A stretch of 23,689 bases of DNA from Multifurca ochricompacta (lineage: Eukaryota > Basidiomycota > Agaricomycetes > Russulales > Russulaceae), in assembly GCA_022496185.1 (NCBI GenBank), contig WTXG01000433.1, positions 1 through 23,689 of the forward strand, in the 5' to 3' direction. Shown piece by piece: positions 1 through 9,019 of the stretch. The position numbers were made by a program, and so were the translations under genes. The first letter of the stretch is position 1; every line of letters begins with the position of its first letter. The notes beneath the pieces were generated by a model. The model was not told the DNA's origin. It ran no database searches and saw only the letters and a program-made list of their open reading frames with translations.

Positions 1-322
1 CTTGTTACAATTTTTACCCTCCCTCCCTGTCTTCTTCACCCTCCCCAACGACAACCCTTCTTTACCGCCCACTTTACACTTCCTGATCACGTCCCCATCC
101 TGGGATCCTTCACGTGCCCTACTTCCATCCCCGTGACTCGCTTTGTATCTGTTGACGGACTATGTACCTATGTTTGCCCCCTTTGTCTCGTTATCTCTTT
201 ATCTTTAAGACCAGACACTTACTTAGTACCCTATCAGAAGCCAGGCTTTACGCCCTCCGCTTCTGTATATTTGGGCCCACCTGACTCGTACTCCTTATCT
301 CATAGACGCCCACTCGATTACG

Positions 323-329
323 TATATAA
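323..329 (+). promoter_or_regulatory. TATA box of 5' LTR A
   Basis: TATATAA at the same LTR position as in all other LTRs here. The expected start site about 34 nt downstream falls in the foreign 47-nt block. Confidence 0.7.
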
Positions 330-436
330 GTCCACTGTAGCTACCAATAAAATTAGAATGAAAAGAATAACTTTAATAACTATGTTAATAAATTGTCTTC
401 TGGACATCCCTTTGAAGGCCTTGACTCGATCATCTC

Positions 437-451
437 AGTACTTCTGGTACT
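437..451 (+). other. Leader stem-loop 1 (element A)
   Basis: AGTAC, loop TTCTG, GTACT. In elements B and C the stem is AGTGC/GCACT, so an A-U pair has become G-C with pairing kept. Confidence 0.55.
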
Positions 452-470
452 TTCTGCTCAACAGTGTCTT

Positions 471-484
471 AGAGCGCAGCCTCT
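471..484 (+). other. Leader stem-loop 2 (element A)
   Basis: AGAG, six-base loop, CTCT. The same place in B reads AAGG/CCTT and in C an 8-bp stem, so pairing is kept while bases change. Confidence 0.5.
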
Positions 485-598
485 TTGACTCTGACTCCTC
501 CCGCTAATACTCCAAGAGGTCTTATTGATCTCTTATCTGATTACGAATGAACGCTGTCACACAAGTCGTGTGGAATGTCCCGCACCGGGCGTAACATC

Positions 599-609
599 AA
601 GTCGAGTCT
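599..609 (+). promoter_or_regulatory. Self-priming primer-binding site, element A
   Basis: AAGTCGAGTCT lies two bases after the LTR. It is the exact reverse complement of AGACTCGACTT at 16326-16336 in this element's right LTR, 34 nt downstream of its TATA box. There is no TGG start as for a tRNA 3' end. This is the arrangement of Tf1-type self-priming, in which the first 11 nt of the mRNA act as primer. Confidence 0.8.
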
Positions 610-615
610 CTCATC

Positions 616-1926
616 GTGGCTTCCAGCCGCAGTCAGACCCTCTTTAAAGAAGAACTCATCGAACGCAGAGATGAGAATAATCTTTCACAACAAGTACTTG
701 GCTCTGCCGCTTGGAAAGACTTTGAATCTGAGTTTGGATACTACGTCTATCACAACGGAAGATACCAACCAGTAGAATACGACGACGAGAGAAGAGTTTG
801 GTACCGTATCCGATATTCGGACAGTCGAAACTCTTGGGTCACTACAGGACCTGCTCCGCCTGAATTTGGATTAGGGCCGTGGAGAGAAAATCCCCCAGCC
901 ATTGTTACGGACTCTGAGCCAGAAGAGTACGTAGAAGAAAATAGCGAAGAAGCACTGGTATTAGCGTCGACTACAGCCCCAGTTGCACCTGGAGTTGTCA
1001 TGATCAGAGCTCCTGCTTTGACAACCCCCCAGATTTCCATACAGTCCACAGACACCGTCACCCCGTTTTACCAAAACATGTCCACGATCGCCGCCCAGCT
1101 CCCAGACCCAGCTCCTCCTCACCACCCCCAGCCATGCTGCCACTGAACATTCCCCCACCATCAGGATGTCTGTCAGGTGTACTGCCACAGACGTTTACAG
1201 GGGATCGATCGCAAAGCAAAAAGTTTATGTTGGAGTTTACCACCTTCAAAAACTTCAATCATGACGTTCCCCAAATTATCAATCCTTTCCAACGTGCCAA
1301 CCTCTTCCTATCGCTGATCCGAGGGGAGGCTGTAGACGATTGGACCATGGAGCAGCTGGAGTGGCTGAACGAACAAATTGAGAGTGGGCGACGCACCACT
1401 AGTGAGGGGCTTTGGGAAACCATCGCCCAGCAGTTTAAAGATGCATACACGGATGGGCAGGCCAAGCAGAAGGCAGCCCGGGAATTGAAAGCTCTGAAGA
1501 TGGAAAAAGGAGAACTAGACGCCTATGTGGCAAAGTTCAGAAGTTTGGCCAACAGGGCCGGTTATGACACAGACGAAGAGGCAACGCTGGACCTCTTCTC
1601 CCAGGGGTTACCTAACCCCCTGGTAAAGAATATTATCCAGTTCCACCATCCCAATGACTGGGATACATGGGTCGACGCTGCCCGACGACAGCAGCAGGAC
1701 TATCTCGACTTCCAGACCCGCTTCGGAGTCGACACCAGGAAGGGAAAGACCCGCGACCAGTGGAAGGCCGCCTTTGGGATTAAACCCACACACACTGGTC
1801 AGAGGGATCCAAATGCAATGGATACCTCTGCTGACAGAACCAGGGCACGAGTCGCCCTTACGGAAGATGAGAGGCAGACATTGATGAAAGAAGGACGGTG
1901 CTTTCGCTGCAAAGCACAAGGACATA
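616..1926 (+). pseudogene. gag: gag of element A, 5' part (split by Tc1-like insertion)
   Basis: Encodes the structural protein that would assemble the intracellular virus-like particle. The N-terminal region is well conserved with B and C, then a proline-rich linker leads into a capsid-like helical segment (QSKKFMLEF, DDWTMEQLEW, LDLFSQGLPNPLVKNIIQFH). The zinc knuckle begins CFRCKAQGH at about 1899-1925 and is cut there by the Tc1-like element. No ATG exists in frame before the conserved N-terminus: the frame has TAA at 592-594, and GTG at 616 is the only near-cognate codon shared with B and C. A single-base deletion near 1126 shifts frame. The 3' part is at 3550-3768. Confidence 0.9.
1925..1926. 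repeat. TA target duplication, left of Tc1-like element
   Basis: TA here and at 3548-3549, as expected for Tc1/mariner insertion. Confidence 0.9.
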
Positions 1927-1932
1927 CAGTGC

Positions 1933-1952
1933 CTCACAAAACTGAGTCAATG
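1933..1952 (+). repeat. Terminal 20-bp motif, outer left
   Basis: CTCACAAAACTGAGTCAATG occurs four times in the element: here and at 3337-3356 direct, and at 2118-2137 and 3522-3541 inverted. Each arm therefore starts with its own inverted pair about 165 bp apart. Confidence 0.85.
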
Positions 1953-2117
1953 TTTTACACTTTTGCATTGTTTGTTGAATATCACATCAGCCAAAATAAA
2001 TATAAACAAAGTCTTGGTATACCATAAAAGGTACAACATAAGGGTTATGTAATGCAACAATAATTATGTAAGTCTGATCAAAACCTGTGGAGCTATGCCC
2101 ATTTCAAATTGGGGACT

Positions 2118-2137
2118 CATTGACTCAGTTTTGTGAG
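2118..2137 (-). repeat. Inner inverted copy of the 20-bp terminal motif, left arm
   Basis: Exact inverse of the motif at 1933-1952. It could be a second transposase-binding site or the trace of an internal duplication. Confidence 0.8.
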
Positions 2138-2288
2138 TGGGTATCAGAAATATCAGAATCTGATGCTCCACCAAATGTACAGCAACCAATCCTTAATATA
2201 TGGTTACCATAGTTATCTTAATATTGATGGGACCTGGAACAGAGCTATTTAACCATGGTTTACATTCCCAGAATATTATAATTTCCCA

Positions 2289-2732
2289 ATGCACCCCACC
2301 TCCTCTGCTCAGAAAGAAAACATGCTCTCTCTGGCCTCTGAAGGTCATTCCACTCACACTATTGCCTCCAGACTCAGCCCCAGCCAGTCCACAGTCTCTA
2401 GGACACTCAGAACCCTCCTACCCAACCATCAGTCACCTCATTTTGGTCATCCTTCCAAGCTCTCTGCTACCTCTGAACATGCTATCATGATACAAATCAC
2501 CACAGGAAAGGTTGGCAATGCTGTCCAGGCCACAAAGCACATCAATCCCATCATCCCCAACCATGTCTCCTCACAAACCATGAACTGGGTTCTTAAACAA
2601 CATTCATTCAAGGCCATAACAAAGAAGAAAAGGCCACTACTCCCTGCAGTACATTGCAAGAAGCACTTAGCCTTTGCTTTGAAGTACAGAGAGTGGACTA
2701 TGGAGGACTGGCATCTGACCCAAACCTGTTAA
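2289..2732 (+). pseudogene. Tc1-like transposase N-terminal fragment, left arm
   Basis: 147 codons starting MHPTSSAQKENM. The first part (LASEGHSTHTIASRLSPSQS, STVSRTLRTLLPNHQSP) is a Tc1-type helix-turn-helix DNA-binding region. A second region (NHVSSQTMNWVLKQHSF, KKRPLLPAVHCKKHLAFA) leads toward the DDE catalytic domain. The frame follows the transposase up to REWTMEDW, where the arm ends, then reads seven unrelated residues in the loop and stops. The entire catalytic triad is missing, so it cannot be an active transposase. A truncated DNA-binding protein could in principle compete for TIR binding, but nothing here shows it is expressed. Confidence 0.85.
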
Positions 2733-3185
2733 TTTTGGTCTCAGCTGACCAAATCACCCTCTTCCAGTCCTCCATAGTCCACTCTCTGTACTTCAAAGCA
2801 AAGGCTAAGTGCTTCTTGCAATGTACTGCAGGGAGTAGTGGCCTTTTCTTCTTTGTTATGGCCTTGAATGAATGTTGTTTAAGAACCCAGTTCATGGTTT
2901 GTGAGGAGACATGGTTGGGGATGATGGATTGATGTGCTTTGTGGCCTGGACAGCATTGCCAACCTTTCCTGTGGTGATTTGTATCATGATAGCATGTTCA
3001 GAGGTAGCAGAGAGCTTGGAAGGATGACCAAAATGAGGTGACTGATGGTTGGGTAGGAGGGTTCTGAGTGTCCTAGAGACTGTGGACTGGCTGGGGCTGA
3101 GTCTGGAGGCAATAGTGTGAGTGGAATGACCTTCAGAGGCCAGAGAGAGCATGTTTTCTTTCTGAGCAGAGGAGGTGGGGTGCAT
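2698..3185 (-). pseudogene. Tc1-like transposase fragment, right arm and loop
   Basis: This is the mirror copy of the left-arm fragment, starting at the same MHPTSSAQKENM (complement of 3185). One missing base near 2926 shifts its frame after about 86 codons. In the second frame it continues through the loop with KRVIWSAETKINRFGSDA, the region around the first catalytic aspartate of the DDE domain. Tc1 transposases normally have SDE there, and this copy reads SAE, so the first catalytic residue appears lost. Past the loop the sequence turns back into the inverted left arm. It is non-functional on three counts: frameshift, truncation and the lost aspartate. Confidence 0.85.
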
Positions 3186-3336
3186 TGGGAAATTATAATA
3201 TTCTGGGAATGTAAACCATGGTTAAATAGCTCTGTTCCAGGTCCCATCAATATTAAGATAACTATGGTAACCATATATTAAGGATTGGTTGCTGTACATT
3301 TGGTGGAGCATCAGATTCTGATATTTCTGATACCCA

Positions 3337-3356
3337 CTCACAAAACTGAGTCAATG
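3337..3356 (+). repeat. Inner copy of the 20-bp terminal motif, right arm
   Basis: Mirror image of the left-arm inner copy, in direct orientation relative to the outer left motif. Confidence 0.8.
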
Positions 3357-3521
3357 AGTCCCCAATTTGAAATGGGCATAGCTCCACAGGTTTTGATCAG
3401 ACTTACATAATTATTGTTGCATTACATAACCCTTATGTTGTACCTTTTATGGTATACCAAGACTTTGTTTATATTTATTTTGGCTGATGTGATATTCAAC
3501 AAACAATGCAAAAGTGTAAAA

Positions 3522-3541
3522 CATTGACTCAGTTTTGTGAG
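3522..3541 (-). repeat. Terminal 20-bp motif, outer right
   Basis: Inverse of the motif at 1933-1952, six bases from the right end of the element. Confidence 0.85.
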
Positions 3542-3547
3542 GCACTG

Positions 3548-3549
3548 TA
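3548..3549. repeat. TA target duplication, right of Tc1-like element
   Basis: Partner of 1925-1926. The following bases continue gag in the pre-insertion frame. Confidence 0.9.
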
Positions 3550-3633
3550 TGTCAAGGGAATGCCCGAAGAAGGGGTACGTGCGGCAGAAGCAACAGTTAC
3601 ACCTGTCCGCAACAACCCACCAACTGTTGACAA

Positions 3634-3675
3634 AAGACGCCAATGAAGGAAGAAAAGACGCCAACGAAGGAAGAA
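3634..3675 (+). repeat. Tandem 21-bp duplication in gag
   Basis: Two 21-bp units differing by one base (CCAATG against CCAACG). Element B has a single version of the motif. The repeat adds seven residues without changing frame. Confidence 0.8.
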
Positions 3676-3758
3676 AAGGCGCAAGAAATATGGGCCAACA
3701 TGATGAAGGAAAGTGAAGAAGTGCGAGCCATCCTAGTAGAAAAGGCATTCGCAAAGAA

Positions 3759-3768
3759 GGATTTTTGA
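3759..3768 (+). promoter_or_regulatory. Gag-pol -1 frameshift site, element A
   Basis: GGATTTTTGA. Gag reads GAT TTT TGA and stops, while pol is open in the -1 frame from TTG at 3765. The Phe codon can re-pair as TTT after a one-base backward slip, next to the stop. The same ten bases and geometry occur in B and C. Confidence 0.7.
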
Positions 3769-6700
3769 CTGGCTCTACCCCATCGGCCTGGGCGCGAGCA
3801 TTACATGTAACCTCTGTGTATACTAGTCGCTTCAAATCTTTGAAAATACCAGTGCATTTCGAGACTACACAGAGGACGGCCGACCGTGACATCCTGATCG
3901 ACTCAGGAGCCACCGACAACTTTATTAGCCCACGAATGGCGAGAACCATGGGATTAGGGATGCTGGCACTCCCTCAGGAAAAGAACATCTGGAATATTGA
4001 TGGAACTGCCAACTGAGCGGGGAAGATCACACATTACACTGACCTTAGTGTCCAAGTAGGGGAGAAGACGAAAGTCATACGCTTCCTGGTCACCAATTTA
4101 GGTGAAGAAGATTTAGTCTTGGGATACCCCTGGCTCGCGGCATTCGAACCCAGGATCAACTGGAGCGATGCCACCATGGACAAAGATTCCTACCCCGTTC
4201 TTATCACGTCAATGGGGTACGACTATGCGGCTCGACACTCGGCAGCATGAAGGGTAGAAGAAGAAGAGGAAGATCCAGGCTGTTGCTTTGCTACTAAAGC
4301 ATCAGAACTTGCGCAGAAAGCGGTGGAAGGACATACAGAAAGGACCTTTGAAGAGGTAGTGCCCAGAGAGTACCACAGGCACTGGAAGGTGTTCTCAGAG
4401 GAGGAATCGCAACGTTTTCCCCCTGCGAGACCGTGGGACCACGCTATCGACTTCACACCTGATACTCCGGCAGCAATCGACTGTAAAATCTACCCACTGT
4501 CCCAGGCAGAACAGGCAGCGCTCACAACCTTCCTCGAGGAACACCTTGCTAAGGGGTACATTCGTCCATCAAAGTCACCATATGCATCGCCATTCTTCTT
4601 CATCAAGAAGAAAGATGGCAAACTTCGACCTGTACAAGACTACCGATGAATAAATGCCCATACTGTGAAGAACGCCTACCCACTGCCACTCATATCAGAA
4701 CTCATCGATACTATGCGGGACAAGTCCTTATTTTCCAAAATGGACGTCCATTGGGGCTACAACAATATTCGAATCAAAGAGGGAGACCAGTGTAAAGCAG
4801 CGTTTAAAACCAACCAAGGGCTCTTTGAGCCGAACGTCATGTTCTTTGGCCTTACCAACTCGCCCGCTACCTTTCAGTCTATGATGAACCACATCTTCCG
4901 CGACCTCATTCTCACTGGCGAAGTGGTAGTATACATGGATGACATACTAGTGGCTACTACAGACGACCTAACCCATCATCGAGAGCGAGTACACCAGGTG
5001 CTAGACATCCTACGCAAGCACGACCTGTACCTTAAACCAGCCAAATGCTCGTTCGAACAACTGAGCGTTGAGTATCTGGGAGTCATCCTAGAAGGAGGAC
5101 ATGTATGGATGGACCCGATAAAAGTACAAGGAATCCGAGAATGGCCCATACCTATGTGTGTCAAGGATGTGCGGTCCTTCATCGGGTTTTGCAACTTCTA
5201 TCGACGATTTGTCAAGGGATTCTCAGGGATCGCCCAGCCGCTAAATGGATTGTTAAAGAAGGATGTACCTTGGCATTGGGCAGAAGAACAACAGCGGGCC
5301 TTTGAACAGATCCGAGACATTGTCGGCTCAGAGCCAGTCCTCTTGCAGCCGGATCTGAAGAAGCCCTTTGAACTTGAAGTCGATGCATCCCACTTTGCTA
5401 ATGGAGCTGTACTAAATCAAAGGGATAAAGCGGGACTACTTCACCCAGTTGCCTTCTATTCGGAAACATTCTCGCCAGCGGAACGAAACTATGATATCTG
5501 GGATAGGGAACTGCTTGCTATTGTGAAAGCGCTACGACACTGGCGACCATACCTAGCGGGAACACCTCACAAACCATCATTCATACCGACCACTCCAACC
5601 TACTCTATTGGAAGGAACCCCATAAAATCAGCCGAAGGGTTGCGCGCGAAGTCCTAGAGCTGGAAGAATACAACTTCGTGTTGAAGCATATTGCAGGAAG
5701 TCGCAATGCACGTGCAGATGCCCTGTCAAGACGACCTGATTTAAGCAGTGGAGAAGAAGACAATAGTAATATCACGGTACTCCCAGAAGAGGTTTTCGCA
5801 AGGCAAGCGGTCGTGAGCCTCCATGACATGGACCTATGGGCACAAGTGTCACAAAATATGAATCAGCAGTTATGCCAATCCTGGGTAGAGGCCCATAACC
5901 TAAAGCAAATTGATGGCTTGTGGTGGAAAGACGGGGATCGTCTCGTTGTCACCGGTGGCGACAACATTAAGAGGGGGGTGATCCATTTTCACCACGACCT
6001 CCCTTCTGCTGGACACCCTGGCATTGCTAATACATATGCTCTGGCCAAACGAGACTACTGGTGGCCGAACATGAAGAAGGACATAGAAGACTATGTGAAA
6101 GGATGTGCAGAATGCCAAGCCAACAAAGTGAACACGCACCCGCATCCACCAGCACCATTCCCAATCACGCCCACGACCTCACAACCCTTCCAAACCATTG
6201 CCATGGACTTCATCGTGAAACTTCCCATGTCTAGAGGTTTTGACTCCATCTTGACTGTCACCGATCACGACTGCTCAAAGGCAGCGTTGTTTATACCTTG
6301 CAACGAATCCATCACAGCAGAAGGGGTGGCCAAACTCTACCTTGATCACGTCTATAGACATTACGGCCTCCCTGAAAAGGTCATTTCAGACCGCGACCCA
6401 CGTTTCACCTCCGCGTTTGCCAAGGCACTCTGCAAGATCCTAGACATAACCCAGAACATTTCATCAGCCTATCACCCACAGACAGATGGACAATCGGAAA
6501 GAACAAACCAGTGGCTCGAGCAATATCTTCGGTTCTGGTGCAATGGACGACAGGATGACTGGGCTGATTGGCTAGCAACGGCTGAGTTCGCGCATAACTC
6601 CTGGCCCAACGCACTACTAAGACCTCCCCGTTTTCACTTATCATGGGATGGACACCACGAACCACCTGGACCAGGAAGCCCACAAACGTGCCCTCAGCTT

Positions 6701-7245
6701 CGCAGCATATCGGCCAATGGGAGGAGATCAGGAAATCGGCCAATGAGAACCTGCTGAAGGCGCAAAAGACCCTGTCAGATAGACCGTCGAAATTCACACC
6801 TTATCAGACCCATGACCTTGTCTGGCTGGAAGGGAAGAACATTCATACGTCACACCCAACTGCCAAGCTAGCGCCCCGACATCACAGACCATTTGAGATA
6901 TCAAGGAAGCTGTCAGATGTGTCATACGAGCTCAAGCTCCCTCCCACATGGAGGATTCATCCGGTCTTCCATGCCAGGCTTCTAACGCCTTACAAAGAAA
7001 CCACTCTTCATGGGGAAAACTTCCCAAGACCCCCCCCTGACCTTATCGACAGAGAAGCAGAATGGGAAGTGGAACGGATTCTAGACTCGCAACGTAAAGG
7101 CCGAGGGCACAAGCTGCACTACCTTGTTAAGTGGAAAGGATTCCCAGACTCCGACAACTCGTGGGAGCCAGCCGGGAATATCTTTGCTCCGGTCCTTATC
7201 TTGGACTTCCATGCCCGACATCCAGAAGCGCCCAAGGACAGTTAA
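3765..7245 (+). pseudogene. pol: pol of element A (PR-RT-RH-IN-chromodomain)
   Basis: Polyprotein that would mature the particle, copy the RNA and insert the DNA. In order: aspartic protease (DSGATDNFIS, Asp at 3900), reverse transcriptase (YMDD at 4932-4943), RNase H (DASHFANG from 5382), integrase zinc-binding region (HH...C..C, about 5985-6120), integrase core (TVTDHDCSKA, SDRDPRF, YHPQTDGQSERTNQ carrying the D, D, E residues) and a C-terminal chromodomain (VERILDSQ...YLVKWKGF...SWEP, about 7063-7200), which in chromoviruses directs insertion to modified histones. It is broken by TGA at 4014, 4248 and 4647 and by single-base deletions near 5571 and between 6612 and 6640. The frame goes from 0 to 2 to 1 and ends at TAA 7243-7245. 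Confidence 0.93.
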
Positions 7246-8413
7246 AAGAACTGCCTCAGACCCCAATCAAATCCCCCAGTACATGCTCTCACAGCAACGT
7301 CCTACTACCGAACAATCAATCATGTCTTTCATCGCCGCCAACGCCGCTGTTGACGCTTTCACTGCCTCCACAGTAGTTGTTGAGAACTTCCCCTCTGCCC
7401 ATCCTTCTACACGCCCGTCATCCCCCATCGATTATGAAGCAGCCGAAGCACGAGTTAAGAACCAATCCCCAACCCCAATGATGACTTCGAACATAGTGAA
7501 GAGCCGCACCCAAACGATCTGTTGGGCATGGAACTGGATGACGAAGTACCCGAATTTCCATTCATTGCTAATAATCCCAACTCCTCCATGTACTTCCCTC
7601 TCAAAATCACCATGGCGGACGGAACCACCGCCATTGCCAAGTATATATTCTACACCAATGGAGGGATGGACGTTGCAGGGTGTATGAAGAAGAATGGCCC
7701 CGTGTATGGAGCTCCAGTTTATCTGGAAGAAAGGTATACCGGATGGCTGCACCATACGATGACCGACGAACAGCTTGGACATTTGGCCACTGAGGATTCT
7801 CGCGCCTTCGCGATCGACGAGGTATTAAACGACATGCGCCTTCCGCATCTCAAAGCAGAGGTGATGAGACTGCGGAAGAATTTGACGTTGCGCGCCACGC
7901 TCAACAGACAATACAAGGAACATGCAAAGATGATGGCGAGGTTGACCAACGGGATGTTCCAGATGGAGCAGGAACTGGTGGAGATCAGAAAAAGGCTGGA
8001 GATAGGGGATGCGTACCAGACCATCGCCGAAAGGTACGCTGATACATATGCCCGACCCCTTCCTCCACAGTCGCTGGGGGCTGCCCCGCAACTGCTGCCG
8101 AATCGATTCGAGATGCCGCACATGCATGAAAACCCACGAGGAGAGACGTGCTGGCGATGTGACAGCAAGTATCACATCAGCTGGAACTGCCCTCTCAACC
8201 GCAAGTGGTGCCGGCACTGTCACAGCAACCTTCATTGGAGCCGCTTCTGCATCTTCCGTCGTGTGGGAGTCGCCCCAACGATTGTCAATCCGTCCGGATG
8301 GTGTGGCAAGTGCCTCTGCCACAACTCAGGACATCGTGAATTGGACTGCCCAGTCCATGATCTGTGTCGTTCGTGTGGGCAGCGTGGCCCATACGGATTT
8401 CTTCGCACCCACC

Positions 8414-8418
8414 AATGT
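8414..8418. repeat. Target site duplication left of B
   Basis: AATGT, repeated at 15834-15838. Confidence 0.95.
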
Positions 8419-8730
8419 TGTTACGAACCCCGTCGCTTCCCGTTTTCTTCTTCCTGCCCAGTAACGAACCCTCCCAGCCACCTACACTTCATTATATGAT
8501 CACGTCTCCATCGTGGGACCCGTCACATGCCCTCCGTCCATCCCCGTGACTCACTTGTTTGTCTGTGTTTACATACCGTTATCGCTGCTTATCACTTATC
8601 ACCTTATCATACGACCGGACACTTACTTAGTTCCCTATCAGTAGAAGCCAGGCTTTACGCCCTCCGCTTTCAGATATTTGGGCCCACTTGACTCCGTGAT
8701 TCCTTATCTATAGGCGCCCGCTTCCTTACG

Positions 8731-8737
8731 TATATAA
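8731..8737 (+). promoter_or_regulatory. TATA box of 5' LTR B
   Basis: TATATAA, 35 nt before the A of AGACTCGACTT, the inferred transcription start. From there to GTG at 9020 the leader of about 254 nt holds no ATG. Confidence 0.75.
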
Positions 8738-8765
8738 GCCCACTGTAGCTTACACTGTAAAGCTC

Positions 8766-8776
8766 AGACTCGACTT
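8766..8776 (+). promoter_or_regulatory. Inferred transcript 5' end and self-primer, element B
   Basis: AGACTCGACTT is the exact reverse complement of the primer-binding site at 9003-9013. Confidence 0.75.
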
Positions 8777-8840
8777 ATTGAATACATCGGTGCCTGTCTT
8801 CTGGACATCCCCCTTTGATCCTCTAAAGATCCTTCGTCTC

Positions 8841-8855
8841 AGTGCTTTCGGCACT
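8841..8855 (+). other. Leader stem-loop 1 (element B)
   Basis: AGTGC, loop TTTCG, GCACT; covaries with AGTAC/GTACT in element A. Confidence 0.55.
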
Positions 8856-8875
8856 TTCCGTTCAACATCGTCTTA

Positions 8876-8889
8876 AGGAACAGCCCTTT
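8876..8889 (+). other. Leader stem-loop 2 (element B)
   Basis: AAGG, loop AACAGC, CCTT; two of the four pairs differ from element A's AGAG/CTCT with pairing kept. Confidence 0.5.
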
Positions 8890-8961
8890 TGACTTTGACT
8901 CATCCCACCCGAACTCCAAGAGGTCTTATTGGCTTCTTACCTGACCCGTAGAACAAGCTGT

Positions 8962-8976
8962 CACACAAGTCGTGTG
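8962..8976 (+). other. Leader stem-loop 3 near the LTR end (element B)
   Basis: CACAC, loop AAGTC, GTGTG. It is the same in element A; element C has TCAC, loop ATGTC, GTGA with an A-U to U-A change in the stem. Confidence 0.45.
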
Positions 8977-9002
8977 GAGCGTCCCGCACCGGACGTAACA
9001 TC

Positions 9003-9013
9003 AAGTCGAGTCT
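9003..9013 (+). promoter_or_regulatory. Self-priming primer-binding site, element B
   Basis: AAGTCGAGTCT two bases after the LTR, exactly complementary to 8766-8776 over 11 nt. Confidence 0.82.
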
Positions 9014-9019
9014 CTCACA

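Larger units (their letters stand above)
3..596 (+). repeat. 5' LTR of element A
   Basis: It matches the right LTR (15972-16557) except for 13 substitutions, all at CpG sites, and one block of 47 nt (346-392) that replaces 39 nt (16315-16353). The 8-nt length difference is fully explained by that block. The TATA box is at 323-329. The replaced block removes the place where the transcript start and 11-nt self-primer lie in the other LTRs, so this promoter copy probably cannot make a self-priming RNA. Confidence 0.95.
1927..3547. mobile_element. Palindromic Tc1/mariner-like fold-back element
   Basis: The 1,621-bp element is flanked by TA duplications and ends in CAGTGCCTCACAAAAC and its inverse. 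Removing it with one TA restores the gag zinc-knuckle sequence seen in element B. It is almost wholly palindromic: left arm 1927-2711 (785 bp), loop 2712-2763 (52 bp), right arm 2764-3547 (784 bp). The arms appear identical except for one missing base in the right arm (CCC at 2547-2549 against GG at 2926-2927). Each arm carries the TIR and the 5' part of a Tc1-type transposase gene, head to head. It can only move if a full transposase acts on it from elsewhere. Confidence 0.95.
3550..3768 (+). pseudogene. gag: gag of element A, 3' part
   Basis: Resumes the zinc knuckle broken at 1926 (ECPKK with the Cys that completes CX2CX4HX4C) and runs to TGA at 3766-3768, ending AKKDF. Two further single-base deletions relative to the family, near 3575 and 3634, break the frame. 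A 21-bp unit is duplicated in tandem at 3634-3654 and 3655-3675, repeating a KTPxKEE peptide. The tail (NMMKESEEVRAILVEKAF) is close to those in B and C. The final codons overlap the start of the pol frame at the frameshift site. Confidence 0.85.
8419..9000 (+). repeat. 5' LTR of element B
   Basis: 582 bp, TGTTACGAACCCC to CCGGACGTAACA. It differs from 15251-15833 by one C in a C-run. It has a TATA box at 8731-8737 and the self-primer sequence AGACTCGACTT at 8766-8776. Confidence 0.97.

Noticed and set aside
133..507. Open frame of 124 codons inside the left LTR of A
   Set aside because: It lies wholly in LTR sequence and crosses the replaced block; the same frame in the right LTR stops at 16320. 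No similarity to a protein and no coding constraint.
597..615. Primer-binding site for a tRNA
   Set aside because: No TGG and no obvious tRNA 3' complement; the perfect 11-nt match to the LTR's own transcript start explains it better.
575..775. ATG at 575 as the start of gag A
   Set aside because: It is out of the gag frame, and the ATG exists only because a CpG decayed there; the right LTR and element B have CG at that place.
2447..2932. Antisense open frames through the Tc1-like element (for example MQCTAGSSG)
   Set aside because: They are the complement of the transposase fragment repeated by the palindrome, not separate genes.
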